Positions 42,443 through 51,203 of a DNA stretch of 53,567 nt are shown one piece after another (position 1 is the first letter of the stretch; every line of letters begins with the position of its first letter). Made by a program: the position numbers and the translations under genes. Under the pieces are notes generated by a model that was not told the origin of the DNA, searched no databases, and saw nothing but the letters and a program-made list of their open reading frames with translations. Origin of the DNA: JACKBJ01 sp964549495 (GTDB taxonomy: Bacteria > Chloroflexota > Anaerolineae > Epilineales > Epilineaceae). The stretch lies in the NCBI GenBank assembly GCA_964549495.1, contig CAZJWJ010000030.1, positions 1 through 53,567 on the forward strand, in the 5' to 3' direction.

Positions 42443-45012
42443 GCTTTCTCGTCCGCGTTCTGGCCTTCGGATGGCGTCATCGGCGGGGGATTGTCAGGGC
42501 CGGCGACCGATGCGATCTCGGCTTCCCCGTCCCCTTGCCGACGGAAGATGGTCTCGCCGTCCGGGCCGAGGCTGGCCAGTATGGCGTCGCCGGCGCCGAA
42601 GCGGCCCTCGATGATGGCCCGCGAGAGCGGCTGCTCGATCTGGCGACGGATGGCGCCGCGTAGCGGGCGCGCGCCCAGCTCCGGGGCGTAACCGGCCCGG
42701 GCCAGCTGGTCCTTGAGCGCAGCGTCCAATTCGATGGACATGTCCTGCTCCGCCAGGCGCCGCGTCAGCTTGCGGGCCTGGATGTCGACGATGAGGCGCA
42801 TGACCTCTTGGCTGAGGCTGTTGAAGATGAGGAGCTCGTCCACCCGTCCCAGGAACTCCGGCCGGAAGGCATGGCGCACCTCCTCGCGCACGGCCTCGTC
42901 GACCTTCTCCCGGCCGATTTCGTCCTCGAGACGATAGTATTCGCTGCCCACGTTGCCGGTCATGATGACCACGGTGTTGCGGAAGTCGACCGTTCGGCCC
43001 TGGCTGTCGGTCAGCCGGCCGTCCTCCATGATCTGCAGCAGGATGGCGTGCACGTCCGGGTGGGCCTTCTCGATCTCGTCGAAGAGCACCAACTGGTAGG
43101 GTTTCTTGCGCACCGGTTCGGTCAGCTGGCCGCCGGCGTCGTAGCCCACATAGCCCGGCGGCGCGCCGATCAGCCGGCTGATGGTGTGCCGTTCGTGGTA
43201 CTCGCTCATGTCCAGGCGGACCATGGTGTGCTCGTCGTCGAAGAGCAGTTCCGCCAAGGCCTTGGCCAGCTCGGTCTTGCCCACGCCCGAGGGACCCATG
43301 AAGACGAAGCTGCCGATGGGCCGGCCCGGATCCTTGAGCCCCGCCCGCGCCCGGCGGATGGCATCCGCGATGGCCTCGATGGCGTGGTCCTGTCCGACCA
43401 CCCGCTTGCGCAGCTGGTCCTCGAGGCCCAGGAGCTTCTCTTGATCGTCCAGCTGGGCCTTGATGCCGCTGATGCGCTCCAGGGCCAGCATGACATCCTC
43501 GGTGTCGATCCGCGGCTCCGGCGTCACCCGGTGATCGCTGACCGCGTCCATGCCCTCGGCCGAGCGCAGCTTGATGGCCGCCGCCGCCTCGCGGATCAGG
43601 CGCACCGCGCCGGCCGGCGGCGGCGGGTCGCGGTAGTAGCGATCGGCCAGGCGCGCCGCGCTGTCGAGGGCCGCATCCGTGATCTCGATCGCCAACTTGT
43701 CGGTCGAGAGCTCCTTCTGCAGTCGGTCGCGGCGATGCGACAGGAAACTGCGCGTCTCCTCGATGCCGGCCGGGTCGAGGTGGATCACCTCGTGATCCGG
43801 CGCGTCCTCCACCGGCCAGCGCCGGCCGGTGTCGCGGGCCAAGACGCCGCCCAGGACCTTCAGGTCGCGCCGGGCCAGGGCGCGCCGCAGATCGGCCTCG
43901 CCGCCGCCGGCGCGCTTGGGATCCAGGTAGCGCGACAAGTCCGGCAGGTAGAGGATGCCGCCGGAGGCCGCGTGCAGGCCGTCGCGCAGGGCGTTGGCCG
44001 GCTGCGTGGCCAGGTAGCCCGGCTCGACGGAGACCAAGGACCCGTATCCGAAATGACCTTCGCTGTCGCGGGCCAGCTGGCCGGCCAGGGCCTGGGCCAG
44101 CGCGTCGGCCGTCTCGGGGCTCTCGGTGACCACCACCGTCAGCGCATTGCGCTCCAGGGCGGCCAGCACCCGCTGGATCCAGGCCGGCGCCACCAGCAGC
44201 TCGGCGGATGCCTCGCCATCGGCCGCGGCCAGGGCCATGAGGTCGACGACCGGGCCGACGTCGGCCGGCAGGCTGGCGCGGGCCCCTTCGGCCGGGCTCG
44301 CGGCACTTCGGTCCGGGCTGGACGGCTCGCCGGATCGGGCAGGCGACCGTAGATCGTCGGCCCCTTGGTCATCCCGATCCCGACCCGCTGGGGCGTCCCA
44401 GAGCCGGCCGCCACCGCGGTCGATCGGTCCGCGATAGTCCTCGCCGCGCGAGCGCTGCCGGACCCTCGGACCCTCGGTCGCACCCATCGGCCGGAAGATC
44501 ACCGCGGAGCTGCCGGTCTGCGGATCGGCCGCCGTGCGACGGGCCAGGGCCTCCAGCTGGGGCGCCAGACCATCCGGGCTGCCGCCCAGTCCCAGGTCGA
44601 CCAGGGCTTCCAGGACCTCCGACTCGGCGCGGCTGGTCTCCGCCAGGAGCAAGCGGCGCGTGTCGGCGCCGCGATCCGGATCGCGCGCCAGCTGGTCGAA
44701 GAGCGCCCGGGCCGTGGCGTCGAGCTCGAGGGTGCGGCCGTCGGGCAGGTCGATCTCGCCGAAGCCGGCCGCACCGAGGGGAAGTGTCGAGCGGGCGTGC
44801 TCCAACCAGGCCTGGATGCGCATCACATGGCCGGGTGCCAAGACGTCCAGCACGCGCGTGCCGGCGCAGTCGCTGCGCAGCAAGGCCAAGGATACGTCCA
44901 GGGCGTTGAGGCGCCGACGGGCGGCCGGCAAGTCGTCGGCGGCGCGCGCCAGCACGGCCGTGGCCAAGGGCGCGAAGCGGGGCAGGGCTTGGGTCAAGGG
45001 CATTTCGTTCAT
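42439..45012 (-). CDS. Clp/Hsp100 AAA+ ATPase with degenerate first ATPase domain
   Basis: 857 aa. N-terminal Clp_N-like helical repeats (ALDVSLALLRSDCAGTRVLDVL) are followed by a polar linker (about 44260-44450) and a D1 module. Where Walker A should stand, near residue 294, it reads VVVTESPETADALA; Walker B is replaced by LYLPDLSRYLD, so D1 should not bind or hydrolyse ATP. D2 is intact: GPSGVGKTELAKAL (about residue 572), LVLFDEIEKAHPDV and FRPEFLGRVDELL. No ClpP-binding IG[FL] loop is seen, so it probably remodels rather than degrades. ATG 45012 lacks a ribosome site; a possible promoter ends 7 nt upstream. The stop overlaps the XPB helicase start. Confidence 0.83.
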   Translation of the reverse strand: MNEMPLTQALPRFAPLATAVLARAADDLPAARRRLNALDVSLALLRSDCAGTRVLDVLAPGHVMRIQAWLEHARSTLPLGAAGFGEIDLPDGRTLELDATARALFDQLARDPDRGADTRRLLLAETSRAESEVLEALVDLGLGGSPDGLAPQLEALARRTAADPQTGSSAVIFRPMGATEGPRVRQRSRGEDYRGPIDRGGGRLWDAPAGRDRDDQGADDLRSPARSGEPSSPDRSAASPAEGARASLPADVGPVVDLMALAAADGEASAELLVAPAWIQRVLAALERNALTVVVTESPETADALAQALAGQLARDSEGHFGYGSLVSVEPGYLATQPANALRDGLHAASGGILYLPDLSRYLDPKRAGGGEADLRRALARRDLKVLGGVLARDTGRRWPVEDAPDHEVIHLDPAGIEETRSFLSHRRDRLQKELSTDKLAIEITDAALDSAARLADRYYRDPPPPAGAVRLIREAAAAIKLRSAEGMDAVSDHRVTPEPRIDTEDVMLALERISGIKAQLDDQEKLLGLEDQLRKRVVGQDHAIEAIADAIRRARAGLKDPGRPIGSFVFMGPSGVGKTELAKALAELLFDDEHTMVRLDMSEYHERHTISRLIGAPPGYVGYDAGGQLTEPVRKKPYQLVLFDEIEKAHPDVHAILLQIMEDGRLTDSQGRTVDFRNTVVIMTGNVGSEYYRLEDEIGREKVDEAVREEVRHAFRPEFLGRVDELLIFNSLSQEVMRLIVDIQARKLTRRLAEQDMSIELDAALKDQLARAGYAPELGARPLRGAIRRQIEQPLSRAIIEGRFGAGDAILASLGPDGETIFRRQGDGEAEIASVAGPDNPPPMTPSEGQNADEKA

Positions 45013-45019
45013 GGCGACG

Positions 45020-45048
45020 AGAGTAGCGCGCGGTGCATCCGGGGTCAA
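45020..45048 (-). promoter_or_regulatory. weak candidate promoter giving a leaderless Clp transcript
   Basis: On the minus strand TTGACC (45043-45048), 17 nt, TACTCT (45020-45025), then 7 nt to the ATG. The -10 match is poor. Absence of a Shine-Dalgarno site fits a leaderless message. Confidence 0.3.
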
Positions 45049-45100
45049 CGAGGATCGCATCGGATCGAGTCGGTCTTGGACCGCGATCGAACTCGCCGGC

Positions 45101-45130
45101 TTGACCGCTCCGAATGCCGCGTTCTAGACT
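45101..45130 (+). promoter_or_regulatory. sigma70-type promoter for the DUF1801 gene
   Basis: TTGACC (45101-45106), 18 nt, TAGACT (45125-45130); leader of about 30 nt. Confidence 0.5.
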
Positions 45131-45166
45131 GGCGACGAGACCGCCTTCGATCGAGGAGACCATGAC

Positions 45167-45592
45167 ATGTCCGACCTCAAGACCCGTCCCACCGACGAGG
45201 ATGTCCAGTCCTTTCTGGATGCCGTCGAGCCCGAGAGCAAGCGCCAGGATTGCCAGGTGCTGCTGGAGTTGATGCAGGAGGTGACCGGCGAGCCGGCCAA
45301 GATGTGGGGCCCGAGCATCGTCGGCTTCGGCAGCTACCACTACCGCTACGCCAGCGGCCGCGAGGGCGACTGGTTCCTGACCGGCTTCGCGCCGCGCAAG
45401 CAGAACTTGACGCTCTACATCATGGCCGGCTTCGAGGGCTACGAGGCGCTCATGGCCAAGCTGGGCAAGCATTCCACCGGCAAGAGCTGCCTCTACGTCA
45501 AGCGCCTCGAGGACGTCGACGCCGGGGTGCTGCGCGAGCTGGTGGCCGAGTCGGTCGAGCACATGCGGGCGACGCAGGCCGACGGGTCTTGA
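45167..45592 (+). CDS. DUF1801 domain protein
   Basis: 141 aa, a single small domain of the DUF1801/YdhG type: MWGPSIVGFGSYHYRYASGREGDW, KQNLTLYIMAGF and GKSCLYVKRLEDVD are conserved family stretches. GAGGAG lies 8 nt before the ATG. It is soluble, with no signal. Function of the family is not established. It is transcribed alone, divergent from the Clp operon, and converges on the FtsX gene 7 nt downstream. Confidence 0.85.
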   Translation: MSDLKTRPTDEDVQSFLDAVEPESKRQDCQVLLELMQEVTGEPAKMWGPSIVGFGSYHYRYASGREGDWFLTGFAPRKQNLTLYIMAGFEGYEALMAKLGKHSTGKSCLYVKRLEDVDAGVLRELVAESVEHMRATQADGS

Positions 45593-45599
45593 TCGCGCC

Positions 45600-46862
45600 C
45601 TATAGCCGCAGGGTCAGCCCGTCCGCGAGCGCGTTGCGGTAGGCGCGCAGCGCGGCCGGTAGCGCCATCGCGCTGCCGACGACGACCACCCCGGCCAAGA
45701 CCGCCCATTCCAGTCCGGAGGGGGCCTGGATGGACAGCTGCAAGCCCAGCTCGGAGCGGATGATCGGCTGGAAGATCACCAGGAGCAGATAGACCAGGAC
45801 GCTGCCGCCGATCGCCCCTGAGAGGCTCAGAAGGGCGGCTTCGAGCAGCAGCAGGCCGTGGATCCCGCCGGCGCCCATGCCCAGCGCGCGCAGGATGGCG
45901 ATCTCCCTCCGCCTGGCTTCCAGCGAGCTGTAGATGGTCATCATCATGCCGAGCAAGCCCACCGCGACGACGAAGATGCTGACGATCGACAGCGCGCGCT
46001 CCGCGTAACCGATCACCCGCCAGAGCTCACTCAAGGTGACGCCCGGCAGGATGGCCATCAAGCCGGCATCTTCCCGCGTGTTGATCTCTCGCTGGAGGCC
46101 CAGCGCCTCGATGCGCGAGGTGGTCCCGACCAAGAAGGCGGTGATCTCGTCGACGCGGATGTCCTCGGCGCTCAGGGACCCGGCCGGCACGGACGCCCCC
46201 GGGCGTGGTGGCGCGCCCGACTGCCAGTCGATGTGCATCGCCTCGAAGCCCTCGAGGGTGACGAAGACGCTCTGGTCGATCGGCGTCCCGGTGGGCTTCA
46301 GGATGCCGACCAAGGTGAAGGGCTTGTCGTCATGGTCGAGGATGCCCGTCGACGCCAGACCATGCGTCACGACGACGGATTGGCCCAGCTCGTAGCCGAG
46401 CTCTCGGGCCACGTCGCGACCCACGGCCACGTCCCAGAGCCCGGAGGGAAAGCGCCCGTCGGACAGGGCGACCTGCCGGTCGCCGTGGAAGCGGTAGCGG
46501 GCATAGAAGTCGGCGTTGGTGGCCACGACCCGGAAGCCGCGGTGGCTGTCGCCGAGCGAGATCGGGATCGTCCACTCCACGGCCGGGTGCGAGGCGACCT
46601 CCTGGTAGCTCTGGTAGCTGGTGTTGGCGATGGGGGCGCCCAGGTGGAAGATGGTATAGAGCAGCAGCTGCGTGGCACCCCCTTTCGGGCCCACGATCAG
46701 GTCGGTCTGGCTGACCACGCCGGCAAAGCTCTCGCGGGCGCTGCGCTGCACCTGCATGACGCCGAGCAGCAAGGCCACGCTCGAGGCGATGGTCAGGACC
46801 GTGATCGCGGAGGCGACCCGGCGGTTCCACAGGGAGGCCAGGGCCAGGCGGAGCAGGGTCAT
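45600..46862 (-). CDS. FtsX-family ABC transporter permease of a Zrg-like zinc system
   Basis: 420 aa. One membrane helix near the N-terminus (ASAITVLTIASSVALLLGV), a ~230-residue extracytoplasmic MacB-type domain, then three C-terminal helices with the FtsX signature SLEARRREIAILRALGMG. The start overlaps the ATPase stop (ATGA). Together with the ABC ATPase, DUF2796 lipoprotein and DUF3299 protein it matches the gene set of Vibrio ZrgA-type and Pseudomonas PA4063-PA4066 zinc-responsive operons. FtsX-type permeases usually transmit force or move lipoproteins rather than ions, so its exact part in zinc uptake is open. Confidence 0.85.
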   Translation of the reverse strand: MTLLRLALASLWNRRVASAITVLTIASSVALLLGVMQVQRSARESFAGVVSQTDLIVGPKGGATQLLLYTIFHLGAPIANTSYQSYQEVASHPAVEWTIPISLGDSHRGFRVVATNADFYARYRFHGDRQVALSDGRFPSGLWDVAVGRDVARELGYELGQSVVVTHGLASTGILDHDDKPFTLVGILKPTGTPIDQSVFVTLEGFEAMHIDWQSGAPPRPGASVPAGSLSAEDIRVDEITAFLVGTTSRIEALGLQREINTREDAGLMAILPGVTLSELWRVIGYAERALSIVSIFVVAVGLLGMMMTIYSSLEARRREIAILRALGMGAGGIHGLLLLEAALLSLSGAIGGSVLVYLLLVIFQPIIRSELGLQLSIQAPSGLEWAVLAGVVVVGSAMALPAALRAYRNALADGLTLRL

Positions 46863-47566
46863 GACGCGGCCGGCGCCCGGTTGATGTCGGTCATGGATAC
46901 GATGCGGTCGAATCGGCCGGCCAGCTGCGGATCGTGGCTGACGAAGATCAGGGCCGCGCCCGCCTGCTCGCATTGCTCGAAGAGCAGATCCAGAAAGCGC
47001 GTCCGATGGTCGACGTCCAAGGCCGAGGTCGGCTCGTCGGCCAGCACCAGCTCCGGCGCACCGATGAGTGCGCGCCCGGCCGCGACACGTTGCTGCTGAC
47101 CCACGCTCAGCCGGCTCACCGATCGATCGAGCAGGCCGGCGATGCCGAGTCGCTCCGCGAGCGCCTCGACGGCCGATTCGATGCTCTGGTCCTGCAGCCG
47201 AGCCCGGCGCCGCTCGCTCAAGCGGCAGGGCAGGGCCATGTTCTCGGCCACCCCGAGATAGGGGATGAGGTTGAACATCTGGAAGATGTAGCCGACGTGG
47301 CCGGCCCGAAATCGGTCCCGCTGCCGCCCGCTCATCGCCGCCAGATTCCGTCCGAGCACCTCGAGGCTGCCGCCGCGCACATCGATCACGCCCGCGATCA
47401 GCCCGAGCAGCGTGGACTTGCCGCTACCGCTGGCGCCTTGGATCATGATCCGCTCGCCCCGCTCCACGCGCAGCGCTTCGATGTCGAGGACCGTGGAGCC
47501 GGACTCGTATCCGTAGCGCAAGTCCTCCAATCGGAGGGCGGGTCCGGCCGGCCGATCCGGGCTCAC
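46859..47566 (-). CDS. ABC transporter ATP-binding protein (LolD/MacB type)
   Basis: 235 aa, partner of the FtsX permease. Walker A GASGSGKSTLLG, Q-loop FQMFNLIPYL, signature LSVGQQQRV, Walker B LVLADEPTSALD and the switch His in VSHDPQ are all intact. Start is GTG 47566, overlapping the stop of the lipoprotein gene (GTGA); its own stop overlaps the permease start (ATGA), so the three are translationally coupled. Confidence 0.92.
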   Translation of the reverse strand: MSPDRPAGPALRLEDLRYGYESGSTVLDIEALRVERGERIMIQGASGSGKSTLLGLIAGVIDVRGGSLEVLGRNLAAMSGRQRDRFRAGHVGYIFQMFNLIPYLGVAENMALPCRLSERRRARLQDQSIESAVEALAERLGIAGLLDRSVSRLSVGQQQRVAAGRALIGAPELVLADEPTSALDVDHRTRFLDLLFEQCEQAGAALIFVSHDPQLAGRFDRIVSMTDINRAPAAS

Positions 47567-48135
47567 AGATCGATCTCTCCCCGTCCGTCCTCGAGTTCGA
47601 GGCCGCGCTGCCCGTCGTCGCCCAGGATGGTGACGATGAGCTCCTCGATGCCTTCGAAGCGGCTGCCGAAGTCGGCGCTCAGCCTGGATCCGTCCAGCGG
47701 GCTCTCACAGCTCAGCCGGTAGCGTGCATGCACCTCGCGATGCTCACCGCTCGTACCCGCCTCGTGCTCCTCGCCCTCGTACTCATCGTCCTCATGTGCC
47801 TCGCCTTCGTGCTCGTCCTCGACCACTTCGACCGCGAGGGTCTCGAAACGGCATCCGAGTGGCTCCGGAACGACGAGGAGCTCCGCGATCTCGGTGTCCA
47901 GGCTCGCCAGCGCCTCCGCCTGGACGGCTTCCTCCTCGGCCGTGGATGGCTCGTGCTCGAAGCCGTACAGGCTCTGGGCCGGAGATTCGAACTCGATCTC
48001 GGCCTCGGTCGGACCTTCCACCGCGATGGCCAGACGGGCATGTCCGTGAACGTGGGCATCTTCGGACTGGGTTTGGGTGTCACAGGCCGTGATACCGAGC
48101 GTCAGGATGAGACAGGCGAGGACTCGAGGGTGCAT
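47563..48135 (-). CDS. zrgA: ZrgA/DUF2796-family zinc-binding lipoprotein
   Basis: 190 aa. A signal peptide with lipobox LGITACD (lipidated Cys near residue 17) places it on the outer face of the membrane. The mature start has a His-rich cluster (DAHVHGHARL), followed by the DUF2796 core IEFESPAQSLYGFEHEPST. A second His/Asp/Glu-rich stretch (residues about 105-135) adds metal ligands. In Vibrio cholerae ZrgA delivers zinc to a dedicated transporter. ATG 48135 has AGGAG about 10 nt upstream. Confidence 0.83.
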   Translation of the reverse strand: MHPRVLACLILTLGITACDTQTQSEDAHVHGHARLAIAVEGPTEAEIEFESPAQSLYGFEHEPSTAEEEAVQAEALASLDTEIAELLVVPEPLGCRFETLAVEVVEDEHEGEAHEDDEYEGEEHEAGTSGEHREVHARYRLSCESPLDGSRLSADFGSRFEGIEELIVTILGDDGQRGLELEDGRGEIDL

Positions 48136-48220
48136 GCTGGGGTGACTCCTGGACAGCGGGGATGGGTTGCGAGGGAATCGACGGCGGAGGGACGCGTCGA
48201 CGATCGGGTATCGACCGACC

Positions 48221-48880
48221 TCAGGGTTGATAGATCTCGGTGCGCAAGCCGTCGAGGCGATAGGAGGCCGAGCCAAAGGCATGATCGACCGGATCGATCT
48301 CGAGCGAGCCGTAGATCCAGATCGGGTCCCACCAGTACAGCTCGGTCTCGAAGCCATCGACCATCGTGACGTAGACGATCTGGTTCGGAGGTGGTGGCGG
48401 AACGTGGATGCAGGCTCCGGCATAGGGCACCAGGAGGAATTCGCGCACGTAGGTGGCGGCATCGTCCAGGGGAACCATGAAGCCGGGGATCTTGACCGGT
48501 TGGCCGTCGAGCCCTTCGAGCAGCGGAGAGGGCTTGCCCGTCTCCAGGTCCAGCTCGTAGAGCTCCTCCCAAGTCAGCTCGGTGAAGTTGCCGTCCATGG
48601 CGGCGCCGGAGGCTCTGGGCTCCGATGGACCCTCGCCCTCGCCTGGCAAGGGCGCGGCGGAGGCTCCATCTCCGGCCGCGTTGGCATCGGATGATGCGAC
48701 CGGGCTGCCGCTCGGTGCGCCCATGGCCGATGGGCCGAATGCTTCGGCCCCGACGGCGAGGTCGGGGGTCGGCGTCGTCCCCGCCTCGCTGGAACAGCCG
48801 ATCGCCAGACTGGCGACGGCCACCACGAGGAAGGCGGACCTTCGAGGGCTGATGGACGATCCGTCGAGAGGCGTCAGCAT
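48221..48880 (-). CDS. DUF3299 lipoprotein, zinc-operon member
   Basis: 219 aa. Lipobox SLAIGCSS near residue 29, then a Ser/Ala/Gly/Pro-rich linker of about 65 residues. The DUF3299 domain has VKIPGFMVPLDD, FLLVPYAGACIHVPPPPPNQ and YGSLEI. The Cys-Ile-His in GACIH is a likely metal site. It is the first gene after the Zur/Fur box, so probably the most directly zinc-controlled. The same family sits beside DUF2796/ABC/FtsX genes in proteobacteria. Molecular role not established. Confidence 0.82.
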   Translation of the reverse strand: MLTPLDGSSISPRRSAFLVVAVASLAIGCSSEAGTTPTPDLAVGAEAFGPSAMGAPSGSPVASSDANAAGDGASAAPLPGEGEGPSEPRASGAAMDGNFTELTWEELYELDLETGKPSPLLEGLDGQPVKIPGFMVPLDDAATYVREFLLVPYAGACIHVPPPPPNQIVYVTMVDGFETELYWWDPIWIYGSLEIDPVDHAFGSASYRLDGLRTEIYQP

Positions 48881-48917
48881 GAACTCGATGCTCCGAGGCC
48901 GGCCACGGCCGATGAGA

Positions 48918-48932
48918 TGAGAACGATTCTCA
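48918..48932 (-). promoter_or_regulatory. Zur/Fur-type operator
   Basis: TGAGAACGATTCTCA is a perfect 6-3-6 palindrome matching the Zur/Fur 7-1-7 pattern (TGAnAAtnATTnTCA) with one deviation. It lies 38 nt before the DUF3299 start, between that gene and a Fur-family gene. Zinc-dependent repression of the operon is the natural reading. Confidence 0.7.
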
Positions 48933-48946
48933 ATACTGCCGGAATT

Positions 48947-49411
48947 CTATCCATCTCCCCGGCGGACGTCAAGGCCTCGGGCAGTCGCTTCGGATGCCAG
49001 GCAGTCCGCGCAGATTCCGTAGAGCTCGAGCAGGTGCCCGTGCAACTCGAAACCATGTTCCTTGGACATATCGCTGCCGGTCGCGCCGAGACCGCAGTGT
49101 TCGAACTCCAAGCTCTCCCGGCAGCGGGTGCAAATGAAGTGATGGTGCCCGCCGTCGACCACGAAGTAATGCTGCGCCGCATCATCGAGGCTGACGGCTC
49201 GCAGCAGACCCAAATCGGCAAGGAGCTCCATGGTGCGATAGACGGTCGCTCTACCCAGGCCCTCGTGGAAGGAAGCGGCTCGCGAGAACACATCCTCGGC
49301 CGTGAAGTGGGCCGGAGCGCCGATCACGGCCCGGATGACCGCACGCCGCGCATCGGTCCGGCGATAACCGGCCGCCTGAAGGGTTCGTTGGAATCGGTCT
49401 TCGATGCGCAC
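48947..49411 (-). CDS. Fur-family metalloregulator, probably Zur
   Basis: About 154 aa. Winged helix with AAGYRRTDARRAVIRAV and GRATVYRTMELLADLGLL. The dimer domain has GGHHHFICTRCRESLEF and a second CxxC in LYGICADCLA, giving a four-Cys structural zinc site. The GTG at 49411 gives the usual family N-terminus; an in-frame TTG at 49489 would extend it by 26 residues. The adjacent operator and zinc operon favour zinc (Zur) over iron. It is 85 nt downstream of the decarboxylase gene on the same strand and may be co-transcribed with it. Confidence 0.87.
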   Translation of the reverse strand: MRIEDRFQRTLQAAGYRRTDARRAVIRAVIGAPAHFTAEDVFSRAASFHEGLGRATVYRTMELLADLGLLRAVSLDDAAQHYFVVDGGHHHFICTRCRESLEFEHCGLGATGSDMSKEHGFELHGHLLELYGICADCLASEATARGLDVRRGDG

Positions 49412-49496
49412 CGCACTCGGCTCCGGGTCGGGTCCATGGATTCGCTGGACTCGGTGGTCAAGGCTAGAGGTCGCCGGGATGGGCTGCAAACCGGCG

Positions 49497-50990
49497 TCAA
49501 CCCGACCTTCCCGCCGCCTCCAACAGCAGCCGCCAGGCGCGATCGACGTGCTCGGCGCGGGTGGCCATGTTGCCGATGGCCACCCGCAGGGCGTAGCGAC
49601 CGTCCAGCATGGTGTGCGAAAGGTAGGCGCGGCCGCTGGCGTTGACCGCTTCGAGCAGGGCCTGGTTGCGGGCCATCAGCGCGGCCTCATCGTCTAGCCC
49701 TTCCGGCCGGTGCCGGAAGCAGACGGTCGAGAGCGGCACCGGAGCCAGGCGCTCCCAGTCGGCTGACTCGTCGATGCGCGCGGCTAGGCCTTCGGCCAGC
49801 GCGCAGTGGTGGCGGACATGATCGATCAGCCCCTCGCGCCCGTAGGCGCGCAGCACGAACCAGAGTTTGAGCGCGCGGAAGCGCCGGCCCAACTGGAGGC
49901 CCCAGTCCATGTAATCGCGCACCGCCTCGGCATCGCCTTCGGCGGTGCGCAGGTAGTCCGGCACCAGGCTGAAGGCCGCGCGCAGCAGCTCGGGTCGGCG
50001 CAGGTAGAAGGCGCTGCAGTCGATGGGCGTCAGCAGCCATTTGTGGGGATTGACCACCAGCGAGTCAGCCGCTTCCAAGCCCTCGACCAGCCAGCGTTTC
50101 TCGGGCAAGATGGCCGCCGCCAGGCCGTAGGCACCGTCCACGTGCAGCCAGAGATCCGCGTCGCGGCAGACCCGCGCGATCTCCGAGACCGGATCGACGC
50201 TGGTCGTCGAGGTGGTCCCGACGGTGGCGCAGACGGCCAGGGGGCGATGGCCAGCCGCCAGATCTTCCTCGATCGCCCGCGCCAGTGCGCGCGGCCGCAT
50301 CCGATAGCCGTCGTCGACGGGGATCTTCCGCAGGTTGGCTTGCCCGATCCCCAGCGCCATGACCGCCTTGTCGATGGAGGAATGCGCCTGTTCCGAGCTG
50401 TATACGCGCAGCGTGGGCAGATCCGCGCGGCCGGCCATGCCCCGACGCCGGATGTCCAGGCCGGCGGCCTCCCGGGCCGCCGCCAGGGCCAGGAAGGAGG
50501 ACATCGAGGCCGTGTCGGTGATGACGCCCTCGAGGCCGGCGGGTAGGCCGAGCAGCTGGCGCAGCCAATCCAGGCTGCGCTGCTCCAGTTCGGTGGCCGC
50601 CGGCGAGGTCTTCCAGAGCATGCCGTTGACGTTGAGCGCGGCGCAGAGCGCCTCGGCCAGGATGCCCGGCGGCGAGCCCGAGATGGCGAAGTAGGCCATG
50701 AAGGCCGGGTGGTTCCAGTGGGTGATGCCCGGCAGGATCTGGCCTTCGAAGTCGGCCAGGATCCGGTCCATCGGTTCGGGCCGGTCCGGTGGGGCTTCGG
50801 GCAGGGCCGAGAGCAGCTCACCCGGCCGCTGGCGTGAGAGCACCGGTCGCCGATCGACTTCGGCGAGGTAGTCGGCGATCCAGTCGACCACCCGATGGCC
50901 CTGCCGGCGGAAGGCTTCCATGTCGAACGCGCCGGGCGCATCGACCGATGGCTCGACCGACTCGGAGGGCCGCGCTTCTGGATCTTGCAT
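49497..50990 (-). CDS. group II PLP-dependent decarboxylase, aromatic L-amino acid type
   Basis: 497 aa. Decarboxylates an aromatic amino acid (tyrosine, tryptophan or DOPA class) using PLP. It begins with AFRRQGHRVVDWIADYL, typical of AADC. HWNHPAFMAYFAISGSPPG and the PLP-binding regions ATVGTTSTTSVDP and HVDGAYG are present. The internal-aldimine lysine is Lys317 in NPHKWLLTP. AGGAG is 6 nt before the ATG. Substrate cannot be fixed from sequence. It lies divergent from the NUDIX gene. Confidence 0.9.
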   Translation of the reverse strand: MQDPEARPSESVEPSVDAPGAFDMEAFRRQGHRVVDWIADYLAEVDRRPVLSRQRPGELLSALPEAPPDRPEPMDRILADFEGQILPGITHWNHPAFMAYFAISGSPPGILAEALCAALNVNGMLWKTSPAATELEQRSLDWLRQLLGLPAGLEGVITDTASMSSFLALAAAREAAGLDIRRRGMAGRADLPTLRVYSSEQAHSSIDKAVMALGIGQANLRKIPVDDGYRMRPRALARAIEEDLAAGHRPLAVCATVGTTSTTSVDPVSEIARVCRDADLWLHVDGAYGLAAAILPEKRWLVEGLEAADSLVVNPHKWLLTPIDCSAFYLRRPELLRAAFSLVPDYLRTAEGDAEAVRDYMDWGLQLGRRFRALKLWFVLRAYGREGLIDHVRHHCALAEGLAARIDESADWERLAPVPLSTVCFRHRPEGLDDEAALMARNQALLEAVNASGRAYLSHTMLDGRYALRVAIGNMATRAEHVDRAWRLLLEAAGRSG

Positions 50991-51169
50991 CTGCTGCTCC
51001 TGGATCTTGCCCGGCCAGGGATGTCGGCTCGAGCCGGCCCCTCGGGCAGCTCGAAGGTGACGACACTGCACCGTCGCGGAGGGGCGAAGCGGCGACGCGC
51101 GCGCCCAGCGCAAGGATAGCGCGCTGCCCATCGATGCCGGGATCGAGCCTCGGTCGGCGCCGAGATGGC

Positions 51170-51197
51170 TTGGCCGGCCCGGCCGCTCCGCTATGAT
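51170..51197 (+). promoter_or_regulatory. promoter for a probable leaderless NUDIX transcript
   Basis: TTGGCC (51170-51175), 16 nt, TATGAT (51192-51197), then only 6 nt to the ATG at 51204, so transcription should begin at or within a base or two of the start codon. Confidence 0.5.
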
Positions 51198-51203
51198 TCC
51201 CCC

